Made by a program: the position numbers and the translations under genes. The notes beneath the pieces were generated by a model, which made no database searches, was not told the origin of the DNA, and saw only the letters and a list, made by a program, of their open reading frames with translations. This document shows, in pieces, positions 1 to 7,570 of a stretch of 64,000 nucleotides of DNA (positions are counted from its first letter, which is position 1; every line of letters begins with the position of its first letter). Source of the DNA: Yimella sp. cx-51 (GTDB lineage: Bacteria > Actinomycetota > Actinomycetes > Actinomycetales > Dermatophilaceae); NCBI RefSeq assembly GCF_017654605.1, contig NZ_CP072113.1, forward strand, positions 186,001 through 250,000, written 5' to 3'.

Positions 1-731
1 AGTTCGACGGATTCATCTACCCGGCGTTCGACCAGATCGTCAGCCAGGTCTCCAAGATGCACTACCGCTCGCTCGGCGCACTCAAGCTGCCGATGGTGAT
101 CCGAGTGCCTTTCGGTGGTGGCATCGGCGCGGTCGAGCACCACAGTGAGTCGAACGAGGCCTACTTCGCGCACACCGCCGGTCTGCGCGTCGTCGCCTGC
201 TCCGACCCGGCTGACGCGTACTGGATGATCCAGCAGGCGATCGCCAGTGACGATCCGGTGATCTTCTACGAACCCAAGCGTCGTTACCACGAGCGCGCTG
301 AGGTCGACCTCGATGCGCCGCCGGTGGGTCTGTACGACGCGCGCGTCGTGCGCCCCGGCACCGACCTCACGCTGCTCACGTACGGCCCGATGGTGAAGAC
401 CTGCGTGCAGGCCGCCGAAGCTGCTGCGACAGAAGGTCATTCGCTGGAGGTGGTCGATCTGCGCGCGCTCTCCCCGCTCGACCGCAAGACCATCTTCGAC
501 TCGGCGAAGAAGACCGGCCGGGTCGTGGTCGTCCACGAAGCAAGCACCTTCCTGGGCATGGGCGCCGAACTCGCCGCGCTCGTCCAGCAGGAGTGCTTCT
601 ACCACCTCGAAGCGCCGGTGCTGCGGGTCGGCGGGTACAACCTGCCCTACCCGCCCAGCCGCTTCGAAGAACACTTCCTGCCCGACCTCGACCGAGTGCT
701 CGACACCGTCGACCGCTCGCTCGCGTTCTGA
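1..731 (+). CDS. 2-oxoacid dehydrogenase E1 component, beta subunit (3' part)
   Basis: Beta subunit of the thiamine-diphosphate E1 of a pyruvate or branched-chain 2-oxoacid dehydrogenase complex; with the alpha subunit it decarboxylates the oxoacid and transfers the acyl group to lipoyl-E2. The gene enters from the left edge: translation is open from base 3 and the first visible residues (FDGFIYPAFDQIVSQ) belong to the family core, so roughly the first third is missing. The transketolase-like pyrimidine-binding domain gives way to the C-terminal transketolase domain, ending GGYNLPYPPSRFEEHFLP. The E2 gene starts 11 bases after the stop, so they are one operon. PDH versus branched-chain specificity cannot be read from the sequence. 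Confidence 0.93.
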   Translation, partial: FDGFIYPAFDQIVSQVSKMHYRSLGALKLPMVIRVPFGGGIGAVEHHSESNEAYFAHTAGLRVVACSDPADAYWMIQQAIASDDPVIFYEPKRRYHERAEVDLDAPPVGLYDARVVRPGTDLTLLTYGPMVKTCVQAAEAAATEGHSLEVVDLRALSPLDRKTIFDSAKKTGRVVVVHEASTFLGMGAELAALVQQECFYHLEAPVLRVGGYNLPYPPSRFEEHFLPDLDRVLDTVDRSLAF

Positions 732-742
732 GGGGATCACTG

Positions 743-2158
743 ATGGGTGTGAAGCTTTTCAACCTGCCCGACCCGGGTGAAGGCCTGGTCGAAGCCGACG
801 TCGTCACCTGGAAGATCAAGCCGGGCGACCAGGTGAAGGTCAACGACATCGTCGTCGAGATCGAAACCGCGAAGTCGTTGGTGGAGTTGCCGATTCCGTG
901 GGAGGGCACCGTCGTCGAACTCCTCGTCGACGAGGGCGCGACAGTGGACGTCGGTAGCCCGATCGTGTCGATCGAGGTCGCCGGTGCGGAGCCGGACGTT
1001 GCTCCTGCGGCCGCTCCTGCTGCAGCAGCCTCTGCTTCCCCGGCGTCCGCAGGCGAGGACGAGGGGGAGGAGCGGGTCGCCAATCTCGTCGGTTACGGCG
1101 CAGTCGCCGGCTCCACGCAGCGTCGCGCTCGTCGCACCGCGGCTCCCACGCCGTCCCAGAAATCTGCACCACCTGCGCCGGTCGCTCCTGTGGCGCCTCC
1201 GGTCCAAGAGCCCGCAGAGCCCGTGGGCCAGAGCGCGCCTCGCGGCAAGGCACTCGCCAAGCCGCCGGTGCGCAAGTTCGCCAAGGACAACGGCGTCGAC
1301 CTCGCCTCCATCACGCCCACCCGCGAGGACGGCGTGATCACCCGGGCGGACGTCGAGGCCCACCTATCGCTGGTTGAGCCCGGACGCGGTGACGAAGGAA
1401 CAGCGTCCGGTGTCGAAACCCGAGGCGTAACTGCACCCGGCGAACGCGAGACCCGCACCCCGATCAAGGGCGTCCGCAAGATGACCGCCCAGGCGATGGT
1501 CGGCTCGGCGTTCAGCGCGCCGCACGTCACCGAGTTCATCACCGTCGACATGACTCGCACGATGGAGCTGGTGTCGCGGCTGAAGAACGACCGCGAGTTC
1601 AAGGGGGTCAAGGTCACCCCGCTGCTGGTGTTGGCCAAGGCGCTGCTGGTCGCGGTCAAGCGCAACCCGGAGATCAACGCGAGCTGGGACGAGGCCGCCC
1701 AGGAGATCGTGGTCAAGCACTACGTGAACCTCGGCATCGCCGCGTCCACCCCGCGCGGCCTGATCGTGCCGAACATCAAGGACGCCGAGCGGATGAACCT
1801 GCGCGAGCTGGCGGACGCGATGGGCTCGCTCGTCGAGACCGCCCGCGAAGGCAAGACCCCGCCGGCCGACATGGCCGGTGGCTCGATCACCATCACCAAC
1901 GTCGGTGTCTTCGGCGTCGACAACGGCACCCCGATCATCAACCCGGGCGAGGCCGCGATCCTGTGCTTCGGCGCCGTCCGCAAGATGCCCTGGGTGGTGA
2001 CGGACGCGTCCGGCAACGACACGATCGTGCCGCGCCAGGTGACCCAGTTGTCGCTCTCCTTCGACCACCGCCTGGTCGACGGCGACCTCGGCTCGCGTTT
2101 CCTAGCCGACGTCGCGGCGTTGCTGGAAGACCCGGGTAAGGCGCTCGTCTGGGGCTGA
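743..2158 (+). CDS. Dihydrolipoamide acyltransferase (E2) of a 2-oxoacid dehydrogenase complex
   Basis: E2 core, 471 aa, passing acyl groups from E1 to CoA. The start ATG at 743 follows a GAGGGG ribosome site and directly begins the lipoyl domain (MGVKLFNLPDPGEGL); a longer open frame to 593 is only overlap into E1. The lipoyl domain (about 1-80) has the lipoylation Lys44 in EIETAKS. An Ala/Pro-rich linker follows, then a peripheral subunit-binding domain (KPPVRKFAKDNGVDLASI, about 175-215), a second linker, and the catalytic acyltransferase domain (about 245-471) with the active-site HRLVDGD motif near the C-terminus. There is one lipoyl domain. Substrate (pyruvate or branched-chain oxoacid) is undecided; no E3 gene is in view. 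Confidence 0.94.
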   Translation: MGVKLFNLPDPGEGLVEADVVTWKIKPGDQVKVNDIVVEIETAKSLVELPIPWEGTVVELLVDEGATVDVGSPIVSIEVAGAEPDVAPAAAPAAAASASPASAGEDEGEERVANLVGYGAVAGSTQRRARRTAAPTPSQKSAPPAPVAPVAPPVQEPAEPVGQSAPRGKALAKPPVRKFAKDNGVDLASITPTREDGVITRADVEAHLSLVEPGRGDEGTASGVETRGVTAPGERETRTPIKGVRKMTAQAMVGSAFSAPHVTEFITVDMTRTMELVSRLKNDREFKGVKVTPLLVLAKALLVAVKRNPEINASWDEAAQEIVVKHYVNLGIAASTPRGLIVPNIKDAERMNLRELADAMGSLVETAREGKTPPADMAGGSITITNVGVFGVDNGTPIINPGEAAILCFGAVRKMPWVVTDASGNDTIVPRQVTQLSLSFDHRLVDGDLGSRFLADVAALLEDPGKALVWG

Positions 2159-2166
2159 TCCAGCGA

Positions 2167-2222
2167 CTTGCGTGGTGAAGGGAAGTGGTCGCAATAGTGA
2201 CCACTTCCCTTCACCACGCAAG
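2167..2222. terminator. 24-bp perfect inverted repeat, probable terminator
   Basis: Arms 2167-2190 and 2199-2222 are perfectly complementary over 24 bp around an 8-base loop (gcaatagt). It begins 8 bases after the E2 stop and ends just before the MerR promoter. There is no U-tract. The position suggests transcription termination or a 3'-end stabiliser; the stem is much longer than a usual intrinsic terminator. Confidence 0.6.
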
Positions 2223-2226
2223 GGTG

Positions 2227-2257
2227 TTGACTCTGACACGGTGTCAGGCAGTCGAGT
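2227..2257 (+). promoter_or_regulatory. MerR-type promoter with operator in an extended spacer
   Basis: A TTGACT -35 box (2227-2232) is followed by the palindrome CTGACAC-G-GTGTCAG (2233-2247), then a weak -10 near 2252-2257. The roughly 19-bp spacer filled by a dyad is the classic architecture of MerR-controlled promoters. The start codon lies about 10 bases beyond the -10, so the regulator probably controls its own nearly leaderless transcript. Confidence 0.7.
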
Positions 2258-2267
2258 AGGTGGCGTC

Positions 2268-3053
2268 ATGTTGAGTATCGGAGATTTCGCACGGCTCGCC
2301 GGGGTGTCGGTCCGGATGCTGCGTCATTACGACCAGCTCGGTCTGGTGTCACCGGCGCGCGTCGACGACCACTCGGGCTACCGCTTCTACGAGCCCGGGC
2401 AGTTGTCCCGCGTGCACGCCCTGCTCGGTTTGAAGGACCTCGGGTTCACGCTCGAACAGATCAATCCGATGCTGGCCGGACAGGTCGACGCCGACCGGTT
2501 TCGCAGCCTGCTCGACGAACGTCGGGCCGCGCTGCGCGACCAGATCGATGCCGATCGTCGCCGCCTTGACGAGGTCGAGCGACGTCTGCGATGGATGGAT
2601 GGGAGTACCACCATGGAGTTCACCGAGAAGTCGCTGCCCGCCCTGACCCTCAGTCATCGGACGGCTGTCGTCGCCGACCAGACCGAGATCGGCCCGGTCA
2701 TCGGTCCGATGTTCCAGGATCTGGTCGTCGCCCAGGTGCGAGCCGGCGGTCGTCCGGCGCACCCCGCGTACGCCTGGTACAGCGGGGACGGTGAGAAGTT
2801 GCACTTCGGCGCCGGTTTCGCGACCAGCATCGAGGGCGAGCAGCAGGGCCACCTCGAACCGGTCGAGCGGGCCGTCACGACCACCTATGTCGGGGCGATG
2901 GACGGGATCGGGGCGGCCTGGGCCGAACTCGGCTCGTACGTCGCGGCGCAGGGTCTGGAACCGGTCGGCCCGTGCCGCGAGGTCTACCTCAACACCGAGG
3001 GGCCGCAGGAGGGCTGGGTGACCGAGTTGCAGCAACCCGTCGCCCAAGGCTGA
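2268..3053 (+). CDS. MerR family transcriptional regulator with GyrI-like effector domain
   Basis: 261 aa. The N-terminal MerR winged helix reads MLSIGDFARLAGVSVRMLRHYDQLGLVSPARVDDHSGYR (in parts), followed by a coiled-coil dimerisation helix (about 75-110) and a C-terminal GyrI-like small-molecule domain of about 150 aa (from EFTEKSLPALTLSHRTAVV). Such BmrR/TipA-like regulators usually sense drugs or other amphipathic ligands and twist a long-spacer promoter; just such a promoter lies directly upstream. ATG 2268 is chosen because the MerR domain begins there; the frame is open further upstream through the hairpin and promoter. No drug-pump gene is adjacent on this strand, so the target beyond itself is unknown. 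Confidence 0.88.
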   Translation: MLSIGDFARLAGVSVRMLRHYDQLGLVSPARVDDHSGYRFYEPGQLSRVHALLGLKDLGFTLEQINPMLAGQVDADRFRSLLDERRAALRDQIDADRRRLDEVERRLRWMDGSTTMEFTEKSLPALTLSHRTAVVADQTEIGPVIGPMFQDLVVAQVRAGGRPAHPAYAWYSGDGEKLHFGAGFATSIEGEQQGHLEPVERAVTTTYVGAMDGIGAAWAELGSYVAAQGLEPVGPCREVYLNTEGPQEGWVTELQQPVAQG

Positions 3054-3070
3054 GTCGCGAACTGGCCAAC

Positions 3071-3150
3071 TGGCCGACGTCTGGACAACTCGGCGACATC
3101 TGGCGCGTCATGGCGTGCCACATCTCGCCGAGTTGGCAACTTCTCGGCCA
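3071..3150. terminator. Large imperfect hairpin between convergent genes
   Basis: Inner arms 3086-3104 and 3117-3135 pair over 19 bp with two mismatches, and an outer 7-bp pairing joins 3071-3077 to 3144-3150. It sits between the 3' ends of the convergent MerR and GNAT genes, so a bidirectional terminator is the simplest reading. The left arm also holds short direct repeats of aactggcc. Confidence 0.5.
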
Positions 3151-3154
3151 GAGG

Positions 3155-3724
3155 TCAAGACGTGAACTCGGGGTCTGCCCACTCGTGCTCCAACAACGCG
3201 TAGGTCAGCATCGTGGCCCACTCGCCCTTGACCAGGATGCTGTCGACCTCGCGGGCCTCCCGCCGGAAGCCGAGCCGCTCCACGACGCGCACGGACGCCT
3301 CGTTGCGTTCGTCGATGCGGGCGATGATCCGGTGCAGGCCCATCGGCCCGAAGCCCACTTCGAGCAGGGCGCGGACGGCTTCGGTCGCGTAGCCGCGACC
3401 CGTAACGTCCGGATGGAAGATGTAGCCGACCTCGCCGGTGCGATCGGTCTCGCTGCGCCAGAAGAAGACCACGTCGCCGATCAGTCGACCGGTCGCTGAT
3501 TCCTCGACCGCCAAACACGCCGCGTCCCCGGGCTGGTCGAACTGGCTGCGCGACCACACCGAGCGGATCTTCTCCTCGACAGCGGCTCGGTCCAGCACGC
3601 CGTACGGCACGAAGCGCACGACCTCGGGGATGGACTTGTAGCCCAACATCGCGTCGGCATCGGCAGGCGTGATCGCCCGCAGGGTGAGTCGCTCGGTGCG
3701 GATCGGTAGGTCGGGGGAGTGCAT
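3155..3724 (-). CDS. GNAT family N-acetyltransferase (RimJ/RimL-like)
   Basis: 189 aa, start MHSPDLPIRTERLTLRAITP, the standard opening of RimJ/RimL-like GNAT enzymes that acetylate an amine or protein N-terminus using acetyl-CoA. The acetyl-CoA loop region (GEVGYIFHPDVTGRGYATEAVR) carries the R/Q-x-x-G-x-G/A-like signature as TGRGYA, and the C-terminal part has the typical N-x-A-S-x-R-V-x-E-x-x-GF helix (NEASVRVVERLGFRREA). A -10 TACTCT ends exactly 6 bases before the ATG, so the mRNA is probably leaderless. Divergent from the metal-sensor operon, 76 bases apart. Substrate unknown. Confidence 0.88.
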   Translation of the reverse strand: MHSPDLPIRTERLTLRAITPADADAMLGYKSIPEVVRFVPYGVLDRAAVEEKIRSVWSRSQFDQPGDAACLAVEESATGRLIGDVVFFWRSETDRTGEVGYIFHPDVTGRGYATEAVRALLEVGFGPMGLHRIIARIDERNEASVRVVERLGFRREAREVDSILVKGEWATMLTYALLEHEWADPEFTS

Positions 3725-3787
3725 CGTCCGAGAGTAGGACGCGCGGAGCTGTTCGCGGCCTGGCTTGCCGGTCGCAGCCGCTTCGCA

Positions 3788-3813
3788 ATAACATCGCCAT
3801 ATGACGATGTTAT
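3788..3813. promoter_or_regulatory. Operator of the ArsR/CmtR-type regulator, over its own start codon
   Basis: A 26-bp palindrome with one mismatched pair: ATAACATCG at 3788-3796 and CGATGTTAT at 3805-3813, centred at 3800/3801. It covers the ATG of the ArsR-type gene (3801). ATA...TAT dyads are typical ArsR/SmtB targets. The layout fits a leaderless transcript repressed at its very start. Confidence 0.75.
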
Positions 3814-4172
3814 CGCCGGTTCCCGATAGCGGTTCGAGTGAACGGCAGACCCCGGATCTGGCTCCGGCAGCGTGCCTGTTCAAGTCCTTCGCCGACCCGA
3901 GTCGACTCGCGATCGTCCAGCACCTGCTGCTCGGTGAACATCGCGTCACCGACCTCGTCGCGCACCTCGGCCTCGCCCAGTCGACCGTCTCGGCCCACCT
4001 GGCCTGCCTGCGCGACTGCGGCCTGCTCAGCACCCGCGTGCGGGGGCGGTCGACCTACTACTCACTCGCCGAACCCGAGCTGACCCGCAGCTTGTTCGAG
4101 ATCGCCGAGCAGTTGCTCGATGCGACCGGCGACGCCGTGGCGCTCTGCCCGACCAGTGGGTCGGGCCGGTGA
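3801..4172 (+). CDS. cmtR: ArsR/SmtB family metal sensor, CmtR-like (Cd/Pb)
   Basis: 123 aa winged-helix repressor. The recognition helix contains Cys69 and Cys73 (HLACLRDCGLL) and there is a C-terminal Cys116 (VALCPTS). A C-x3-C pair in the DNA-binding helix plus a Cys about 41-43 residues later is the Cd(II)/Pb(II) site known from mycobacterial CmtR (Cys57/61/102), so a soft-metal sensor of that type is inferred. Cys25 is an additional Cys. ATG 3801 lies inside the palindromic operator; ATG 3807 is a possible alternative. The stop overlaps the GTG of the following transporter, so the sensor probably represses the whole export operon and is released by metal. Confidence 0.85.
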   Translation: MTMLSPVPDSGSSERQTPDLAPAACLFKSFADPSRLAIVQHLLLGEHRVTDLVAHLGLAQSTVSAHLACLRDCGLLSTRVRGRSTYYSLAEPELTRSLFEIAEQLLDATGDAVALCPTSGSGR

Positions 4173-4867
4173 CCCTCACGATTGCAGCGGGTCCGGACCG
4201 TAAGGCCGCCCTCATTCGTCGGGCGCAGCTGCTCGCCCTCGCCACCGTCGTCTACAACACGATCGAATGCGTCGTCGCGCTGGCCGCGGGCGGTGCGGCC
4301 GACTCGACCTCGCTGATCGGCTTCGGCCTCGACTCGGCGGTGGAGGTGTCGAGCGGCCTGATCGTGCTGTGGCAGTTCCGGCACCACCTGCCCGAATCGC
4401 GCGAACGCACCGCCCAGAAGTTGATGGCCGGAGCTTTCCTGGCGCTCGCACTCTTTGTCGGCGTCGAGTCCGTGCGTGCGCTGGTGACCCAGCAGCGTCC
4501 CGAGGCCTCGACCATCGGCATGGTGATCGCCGCACTGTCGCTGGCGATCATGCCCTTCCTGTCGTGGTCCCAGCGACGCACCGGGCGCGAACTCGGTTCG
4601 GGCAGCGTCGTGGCCGACTCCAAGCAGACCCTGCTGTGCACCTACCTGTCGGCCGTGCTCCTGGTCGGTCTCGCCCTCAACGCTTTGTTCGGTTGGTGGT
4701 GGGCCGATCCGATCGCCGCGCTCGTCATCGCCGCAGTCGCCCTGAAGGAAGGGCGCGAGGCGTGGCGAGGCGAGGGTTGTTGTGCATCGCCCGGCTGGGC
4801 GCGGTCCGAGGCGGACGCTTGCGGCGCGGGCTGTGACTGTTGTGCGGACGGGGTGTGTTCGGCATGA
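4169..4867 (+). CDS. Cation transporter of the CDF-like superfamily with Cys-rich tail
   Basis: 232 aa integral membrane protein with about six transmembrane segments. The first helices carry GFGLDSAVEVSSG and a later one ADSKQTLLC, the Asp-containing motifs of the cation-efflux fold found in this actinobacterial family. The last 30 residues are packed with cysteine (CCASP, ACGAGCDCCADGVC), a likely cytosolic soft-metal binding tail. The GTG start overlaps the cmtR stop by 4 bases (GTGA), and the next transporter starts on this gene's stop (ATGA), implying translational coupling. Cd, Pb or Zn export is inferred from the CmtR-like sensor. Confidence 0.82.
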   Translation: MTLTIAAGPDRKAALIRRAQLLALATVVYNTIECVVALAAGGAADSTSLIGFGLDSAVEVSSGLIVLWQFRHHLPESRERTAQKLMAGAFLALALFVGVESVRALVTQQRPEASTIGMVIAALSLAIMPFLSWSQRRTGRELGSGSVVADSKQTLLCTYLSAVLLVGLALNALFGWWWADPIAALVIAAVALKEGREAWRGEGCCASPGWARSEADACGAGCDCCADGVCSA

Positions 4868-5778
4868 GCGGGCACGACCACGGACACGGGAGTGCCAACC
4901 GGAGCCGGTTGTTGATCGCTCTCGCGATCACCTTGTCGGTGCTGGTGGTCGAGGTCGTCGGTGCGGCGCTCACCGGTTCGCTGGCGCTGCTGGTCGACGC
5001 CGCCCACATGCTCACCGATTCCGTCGGTCTGATCGTCGCCGTGGTTGCGGCGACGCTGATGGCCCGACCAGCGACCTCACGACGCACCTGGGGCTGGCAG
5101 CGGGCCGAGGTGATCGCGGCCGGCGCGCAGGCAGCGGTGCTGTTGGTCGTCGGCGGCTACGCGATCTACGAGGGCATCCGCCGGCTGATCGACCCGCCGG
5201 AGGTCTCGTCCGGCAGCCTCGCGGTCATCGGAGCGATCGGTCTGGCCGCGAACGTGGCCTCACTGTTCGTGCTGGCCGGCGGACGCGGCCACAACCTGAA
5301 CATGCGCGCGGCCTTCCTCGAGGTGGCCAATGACGCCCTCGGTTCGGTCGCGGTGCTGGTTGCCGGTGTCGTCATCCAACTGACCGGTTGGACCCGTGCC
5401 GACGCAGTAGCGGGTCTGCTCGTCGCCGCGTTGATCCTGCCCCGGGCAGTCATCCTGCTTCGCGAGTCAGCGGTCATCCTGCTGGAGTCGACGCCCGCCG
5501 GACTCGACCTGGACGAGGTTCGCGAACACATCCTCTCCCTGCCGCACGTGGTCGGCGTGCACGACCTGCACGCGTCCACCGTGGCCAGCGGCCTGCCCGT
5601 GCTCACCAGCCACGTGGTGCTCGGCGACCAGTGCTTCACCGACGGTCATTCGCAGCAGATCCTCGCCGCGCTGCAGGGCTGCGTCGCCTCCCACCACGAC
5701 GTCAGCATCGAACACTGCACCTTCCAGCTCGAGACGGCGCAGGTGGCCGCGGCGCACACCGAACACCTGCACGCCTGA
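4864..5778 (+). CDS. Cation diffusion facilitator (CzcD/ZitB-type) efflux protein
   Basis: 304 aa proton/cation antiporter. A His-rich N-terminus (MSGHDHGHGS) precedes six transmembrane helices; TM2 has the metal site DAAHMLTDS (His48, Asp52). In TM5 the usual His-x3-Asp is Glu153-x3-Asp157 (FLEVANDALGS), which may shift metal preference. The C-terminal cytosolic domain (about 215-304) has the CDF ferredoxin-like fold with His-rich ends. ATG 4864 is chosen because it begins the HDHGHG segment and overlaps the previous stop. With the sensor and the Cys-rich transporter it forms a three-gene metal export operon. Confidence 0.9.
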   Translation: MSGHDHGHGSANRSRLLIALAITLSVLVVEVVGAALTGSLALLVDAAHMLTDSVGLIVAVVAATLMARPATSRRTWGWQRAEVIAAGAQAAVLLVVGGYAIYEGIRRLIDPPEVSSGSLAVIGAIGLAANVASLFVLAGGRGHNLNMRAAFLEVANDALGSVAVLVAGVVIQLTGWTRADAVAGLLVAALILPRAVILLRESAVILLESTPAGLDLDEVREHILSLPHVVGVHDLHASTVASGLPVLTSHVVLGDQCFTDGHSQQILAALQGCVASHHDVSIEHCTFQLETAQVAAAHTEHLHA

Positions 5779-5973
5779 GGCAATCCGTGATGAAGCCGAG
5801 ACCGATCCAGCGATAGTGATGGCGGTCGTCGGCGGTCACACTTGTGAATCAGGGTCGCCGCTCGGACGCAAGGTCGTCCGAACGCGCGACGGTCGCGTGA
5901 TCTCGAAGTGTGCGGTGTTTCAGCCGGCCGGCACCTCCTTCAGGTCCTGTTGAGCCGCTTGTGTTGGGCTGGC

Positions 5974-6735
5974 TCAGCGCCCGAACAGCGTCCGCAGATC
6001 ACCGCGCACCAACATCCCGCGGGTGATCCATTCGAACTGCGCCAGCGCGGTGCAACTCTGCGCGCACAACACCCCGAGCAGCACGATCACCTGCGCCATC
6101 GCGGCCTGAAGTGGTGAACCGCCGCCGAGCATCACGCCGAGGAAGGCGCCGGGCAGGGTGACGATGCCGGCGGTGCGGACGCTGTCGATGCCGGGCACCA
6201 GCGCCTCCTGGATGCGCGGGTGCAGCAGTTCGCGGGCGGCGACCCGAGGCGGCAGGCCGAGCGCGAGGTAGCCCTCGAAGATTTCGTGCTGCTCCTGCAG
6301 GGCCGCGTAGGCGTTGCGGCCGAACAGGGTGTGCGCCGACATGATGTTGTTCATCACCGTCCCGGCGATCGGGATGAGGGCCACCCCGGCGAACGGGATC
6401 GTGCCCGACAAGGTGGTGATCGCCACGACGGGAACCAGGCCGGCGCCCATTGCGATCGCGGCGACGGGCGCCTGCCGACGCTCGAGGCCGATCCGTTTGG
6501 CGCTCGTCAGCACCGCCATCACGAACATCGCCACCATCACCAGCAGGCTCGCCCACAACCGCGTGATGGCGGCGCCGATGACCAGCGCGACGAGAACCAG
6601 TTGCACGATCGAACGCAGTCCGGCGACGGCGATCTGCCGATCGAGGCCGGTGCCGGCGCGCCATTGCAGCGCCACCGGGAGCGCGATCAGCAGCAGGCAC
6701 CCGATGACGACCGACCAACCCCAGGTGATCACCAC
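5974..6735 (-). CDS. UPF0014 family (FetB/YbbM) ABC transporter permease
   Basis: 253 aa, about seven hydrophobic helices. It matches the FetB/YbbM/ALS3 family by VAGLRSIVQLVLVALVIG, the GMNNIMSAHTL-like segment (GTVMNNIMSAHTLFGRNA) and the C-terminal TAGIVTLPGAFLGVMLGG. E. coli FetB with its ATPase FetA is implicated in iron export; no fetA-like ATPase gene is adjacent, so a partner elsewhere is needed. GTG 6735 is preferred: a -10 TACGAT ends 7 bases upstream and the length then fits the family (about 250 aa), whereas the longer open frame is repeat sequence. The 195 bases between the CDF gene and this 3' end show no feature I can support. Confidence 0.85.
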   Translation of the reverse strand: MVITWGWSVVIGCLLLIALPVALQWRAGTGLDRQIAVAGLRSIVQLVLVALVIGAAITRLWASLLVMVAMFVMAVLTSAKRIGLERRQAPVAAIAMGAGLVPVVAITTLSGTIPFAGVALIPIAGTVMNNIMSAHTLFGRNAYAALQEQHEIFEGYLALGLPPRVAARELLHPRIQEALVPGIDSVRTAGIVTLPGAFLGVMLGGGSPLQAAMAQVIVLLGVLCAQSCTALAQFEWITRGMLVRGDLRTLFGR

Positions 6736-6776
6736 GTCATCGATCGTAGGCGCGCAACCCGCGTCACCTGGGATGA

Positions 6777-6814
6777 GCAAACGCGGCCCATCCAGCGGGA
6801 AACGCCGCGTTTGC
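6777..6814. repeat. Short inverted repeat built from the ends of the 91-bp repeat
   Basis: GCAAACGCGGC (6777-6787) and its perfect complement GCCGCGTTTGC (6804-6814) face each other across 16 bases. These are the same end sequences as the 91-bp repeats described at 7364, 10122, 10252 and 20594, without the central part. Confidence 0.7.
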
Positions 6815-6922
6815 GCCAGGGATAAGCAAGCAACCGTGGCGGACGTCGGGCGTCTCTTCCTGCAGTGGCCTGCGATTTCCGACCAGCGTGGCCGGGTGGA
6901 CGCCCGAACCAGGAGGTGCGCG

Positions 6923-7351
6923 ATGCGCAAGTTGTTGTGTACGGCCGTGATGGTCTGTGTCGTTACCGGCTGCTGGGGCGAGGGGTGGAAGAGTGTGCCG
7001 GACAATTCGGACTACGCGTACTCGGTGTCTCCGGACGGCAGCGTCATCGCCGTGACGCACGAAGTATCGGGTTGCAGCGAGTTCCGGTATCGCGAGGTGA
7101 AGGCGCGCGAGGGCTCCACAGAGGTGGTCCTGCGAGTGCGTGCTGAGTGGCGGCCACCTCAGGCAGGCATTTCCTGCGCCGCTTCGATCGGCTACCTAAC
7201 CAAGCATGTCCATCTCCAGACGCCGGTCGGCAGCCGCACTGTGGTGATGCCTCAGACGCAGCATTTCATCTCATGCGCCGACGGCTTCCGCGCGGAGGGT
7301 GTCTCAGGGGACAGCTGCGAGCCCGGGAGCCCAGCGTCCGCGAGTCCGTGA
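6923..7351 (+). CDS. Small secreted lipoprotein, unknown function
   Basis: 142 aa. AGGAGG at 6911-6916 sets the start. A short signal peptide ends in VVTGC with Cys17 as the lipidation site. The mature part has a YSVSPDGSVIAVTHE stretch reminiscent of beta-propeller blades and four further cysteines that could form disulphides. I do not recognise the family. The 3' end runs directly into a copy of the 91-bp repeat. Confidence 0.7.
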   Translation: MRKLLCTAVMVCVVTGCWGEGWKSVPDNSDYAYSVSPDGSVIAVTHEVSGCSEFRYREVKAREGSTEVVLRVRAEWRPPQAGISCAASIGYLTKHVHLQTPVGSRTVVMPQTQHFISCADGFRAEGVSGDSCEPGSPASASP

Positions 7352-7363
7352 GTCGACAAGGCT

Positions 7364-7455
7364 GCAAACGCGGCACTTCCAGCAACAAACGCGGCGGCTA
7401 TTTGCAGGCGCGGTAGTTGTAACCGCCGCACCCGCAAGTAACCGCCGCGTTTTGC
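7364..7455 (-). repeat. Dispersed 91-bp repeat, copy A (reverse orientation)
   Basis: Read on the minus strand, this 92-base stretch aligns end to end with the copies at 10122-10212, 10252-10342 and 20594-20684 (one extra T). Ends are GCAAA.CGCGGC and GCCGCGTTTGC. It lies between the convergent lipoprotein and exporter genes. A degenerate half-unit follows at 7484-7503. The remainder to 7570 shows no other feature. Confidence 0.8.
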
Positions 7456-7570
7456 GACTGTGAGCCTCCACCCGGCGCGCGGGGCAGTAACCTCCGCGTC
7501 TGCGCCCGAGGGCAAGCCCCAACCGGGTAAGCGCCGCAGCAAGATCGGCGGCGCCTACCAGGGAACAGCC

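Noticed and set aside
593-742. Upstream-extended start of the E2 gene
   Set aside because: The extension is translated overlap with the E1 beta gene; the lipoyl domain and a ribosome site mark ATG 743.
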